From Micractinium sp. NFX-FRZ (lineage: Eukaryota > Chlorophyta > Trebouxiophyceae > Chlorellales > Chlorellaceae), in contig JAPTJF010000236.1 of NCBI GenBank assembly GCA_029339195.1, positions 1-64,000 of the forward strand: DNA of 64,000 nt, written 5' to 3'. How positions within the stretch are numbered: position 1 is the first letter of the stretch; the number at the start of each line of letters is the position of its first letter. Shown here piece by piece: positions 62,551 to 64,000 of the stretch. The position numbers were made by a program, and so were the translations under genes. The notes below the pieces were generated by a model. That model worked only from the letters and a program-made list of their open reading frames with translations. It did no database searches and had not been told where the DNA came from.

Positions 62551-64000
62551 ATGCTCAGCGTTGTCCGCTGCACTCGCTGCTGTGGGGCGTCACGGGGGCA
62601 GCTGCAGCGTGTCATCGGCGCAATTGGATCCACCAGGGCACATCTGGTTACAGCATCGGCGGTGGGCGCTCCATACAGCAGGCCGACAGGAGCGGGCCCA
62701 GCCTCTCTGCACCGGCGCTCTGTCGACCGCCACTCCATCGATCGCCGCCTGTCCACCGTCGCACTAGCAGCCCGTCGCGTGGGAGGCGTTGTCGACATGG
62801 AGGTGCGCCACCGGCCTGGGCTGCCCGCCGCGCTTGCCGCCCTGCCGGCCCCGCCGCGTGCCAGCCGCTGGCGATGCACACGGGGCGTGAAATTCGGCAG
62901 CCCCAGTGCCGCTCCTCTGCAGGTCACTCGTCACAACTTTGCAGAGATGCTGCCTCTGGTGAGGCAAGCGCTGGAGGAGTGCCAGGTACGTATGTGGCGC
63001 CAGCAGCCTGCGTGGGCGGTGGGAGGCAAGGGGCTCGTGAACACCTCAGCCGCCGGTCGTGCTGCCTGCAATCGGCCCAGCTGCCTACCCACTGCATTGC
63101 GAAGAGGTGTTTGTACAAGGAGTCGAAACATCAGCATGGATCTGAGATGACTGCCCCCGACCTGCCCCTCGTGCATTGAGATGCCATCGCCGTTCCTTTC
63201 TCGCTGCCCTTTTCCTGGCTGCGCCACAACGGGCGGTCCTCACTCGCTGCCTGCCTGCCATTGTGCGCTTCCCCTGCATCCCCTGCGGCCCCCTGCCTGC
63301 AGTTCTTTGCGCTCGATTGTGAGATGACAGGCCTGTTCCTCGAAGAGAAGAGCGGCGCATACCTGGATGAAATTGAGGACCGGTACCAGGAGGTCAGCAA
63401 TGGGCTGGGGGGGAAGTGATCTAGCAAAGTGGTATCCTGCGTACCTGGTTTAATAGAGCACAGGTACCTGGTTTAGATAGAGCACAGGTACCTGGTTTAG
63501 ATAGAGCACAGGTACCTGGTTTAGATAGAGCACAGGTACCTGGTTTAGATAGANNNNNNNNNNNNNNNNNNNNNNNNNNNNNNNNNNNNNNNNNNNNNNN
63601 ATAGAGCACAGGTACCTGGTTTAGATAGAGCACAGGTACCTGGTTTAGATAGAGCACAGGTACCTGGAGATGCACGAGGGGCGGGGCGGGGGAGCGGGGC
63701 CCGGCGGTGCAGCACAGGGGTGCATCATGTCGCCGACGCCTGCAGGAGGGGTAGCAGAAGGCGGTGGGTGGTGCTGCTCCGGTGGTACCTCCGTGGTACC
63801 TGGGCCGTGTGGTGTGTCGAGGCATGCCAGCACCTCACGCCCTCGGAGCGATGCCGCCGCTGGCCTTGCTGCGCCACCCCCTCTGCACGCGCAATGCGCC
63901 CGCCAAATGCCTGCCTGCTGGCTCTCGCCTCCTTTCCGGTCCGCCCTGCCTGCCAGGGGGCCCTGCATTGCCCTGCACCCACGTGCTGGACAGCTCTCCC
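62551..64000 (+). CDS. PARN/CAF1-family 3' exoribonuclease (poly(A) ribonuclease), 5' part only
   Basis: Three exons are visible: 62551-62802, 62923-62985 and 63303-63392; the rest lies beyond the window. VTRHNFAEMLPLVRQALEECQ followed by FFALDCEMTGLFLEE and YLDEIEDRYQE is the N-terminal DEDD nuclease block of PARN-type deadenylases, with the D and E of DCEMTGL as metal ligands. In plants such enzymes shorten poly(A) tails, including on mitochondrial transcripts. The first ~80 residues are Arg/Ser/Ala-rich with almost no acidic residues, which fits a mitochondrial presequence (inference). Exon 3 ends at CAGGAG|GTCAGC. No fourth exon is recognisable before the edge. Confidence 0.85.
63440..63670. 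repeat. 24 bp tandem repeat array with an assembly gap
   Basis: The unit tagagcacaggtacctggttt plus aga repeats head to tail on both sides of a 47-base run of N (63554-63600). At least seven units are visible. The array lies in PARN intron 3, and the gap almost certainly hides more units. Confidence 0.95.

Noticed and set aside
63440..63670. CRISPR-like regular repeats
   Set aside because: The 24-mers are directly contiguous with no spacers, in a eukaryotic intron; this is a minisatellite.

Overview
The window is nuclear DNA of a GC-rich, intron-rich green alga, most likely a trebouxiophyte of the Chlorella type. The evidence is about 65-70% GC, about 100 short spliceosomal introns with GT-AG or GC-AG ends, and a plant-type gene set: a plastid-targeted pyruvate dehydrogenase E1-alpha, a CCT-domain regulator, an RH5/DBP3-type helicase, and tandem GH18 chitinases with hevein domains. 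There is no bacterial, phage or CRISPR content. The gene models were built by hand from reading frame, donor/acceptor sequence and codon phase; every model listed with exon coordinates keeps phase across all its junctions.

Layout. 1-4492: a 2OG-Fe(II) oxygenase gene (minus) carrying one in-frame TAG, with a copy of its upstream region at the left edge. 4493-9927: DEAD-box helicase (minus, 13 exons). 10619-16203: NAD kinase (plus, 12 exons). 16893-19560: class I methyltransferase (minus). 19862-23101: DHHC palmitoyltransferase (plus). 23102-25037: G-rich gene-free block. 25038-27907: CCT-domain protein (minus). 28.0-31.4 kb: sparse region with one tentative membrane-protein gene. 31452-37638 and 38778-47039: tandem GH18 chitinases (both minus, 14 and 19 exons). 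48021-52574: plastid PDH E1-alpha (minus). 53086-56838: short-chain dehydrogenase (plus). 57214-58324: coiled-coil protein (minus). 58896-61864: ankyrin-type repeat protein (minus). 62551 to the right edge: 5' part of a PARN/CAF1-family deadenylase (plus), with a tandem repeat and an assembly gap.

Four gene pairs are divergent and share short intergenic promoters: helicase/NADK, methyltransferase/DHHC, PDH/SDR and ankyrin/PARN. The genes look like ordinary housekeeping and cell-wall genes and do not form an operon-like pathway. The two chitinases are the only evident functional cluster.

The most unusual signal is at gene-structure level. Introns in most genes carry degenerate direct copies of the edge of the neighbouring exon together with its splice site, from one copy to four in tandem. 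A second signal is an excess of GC-AG introns (six inferred among about 100).
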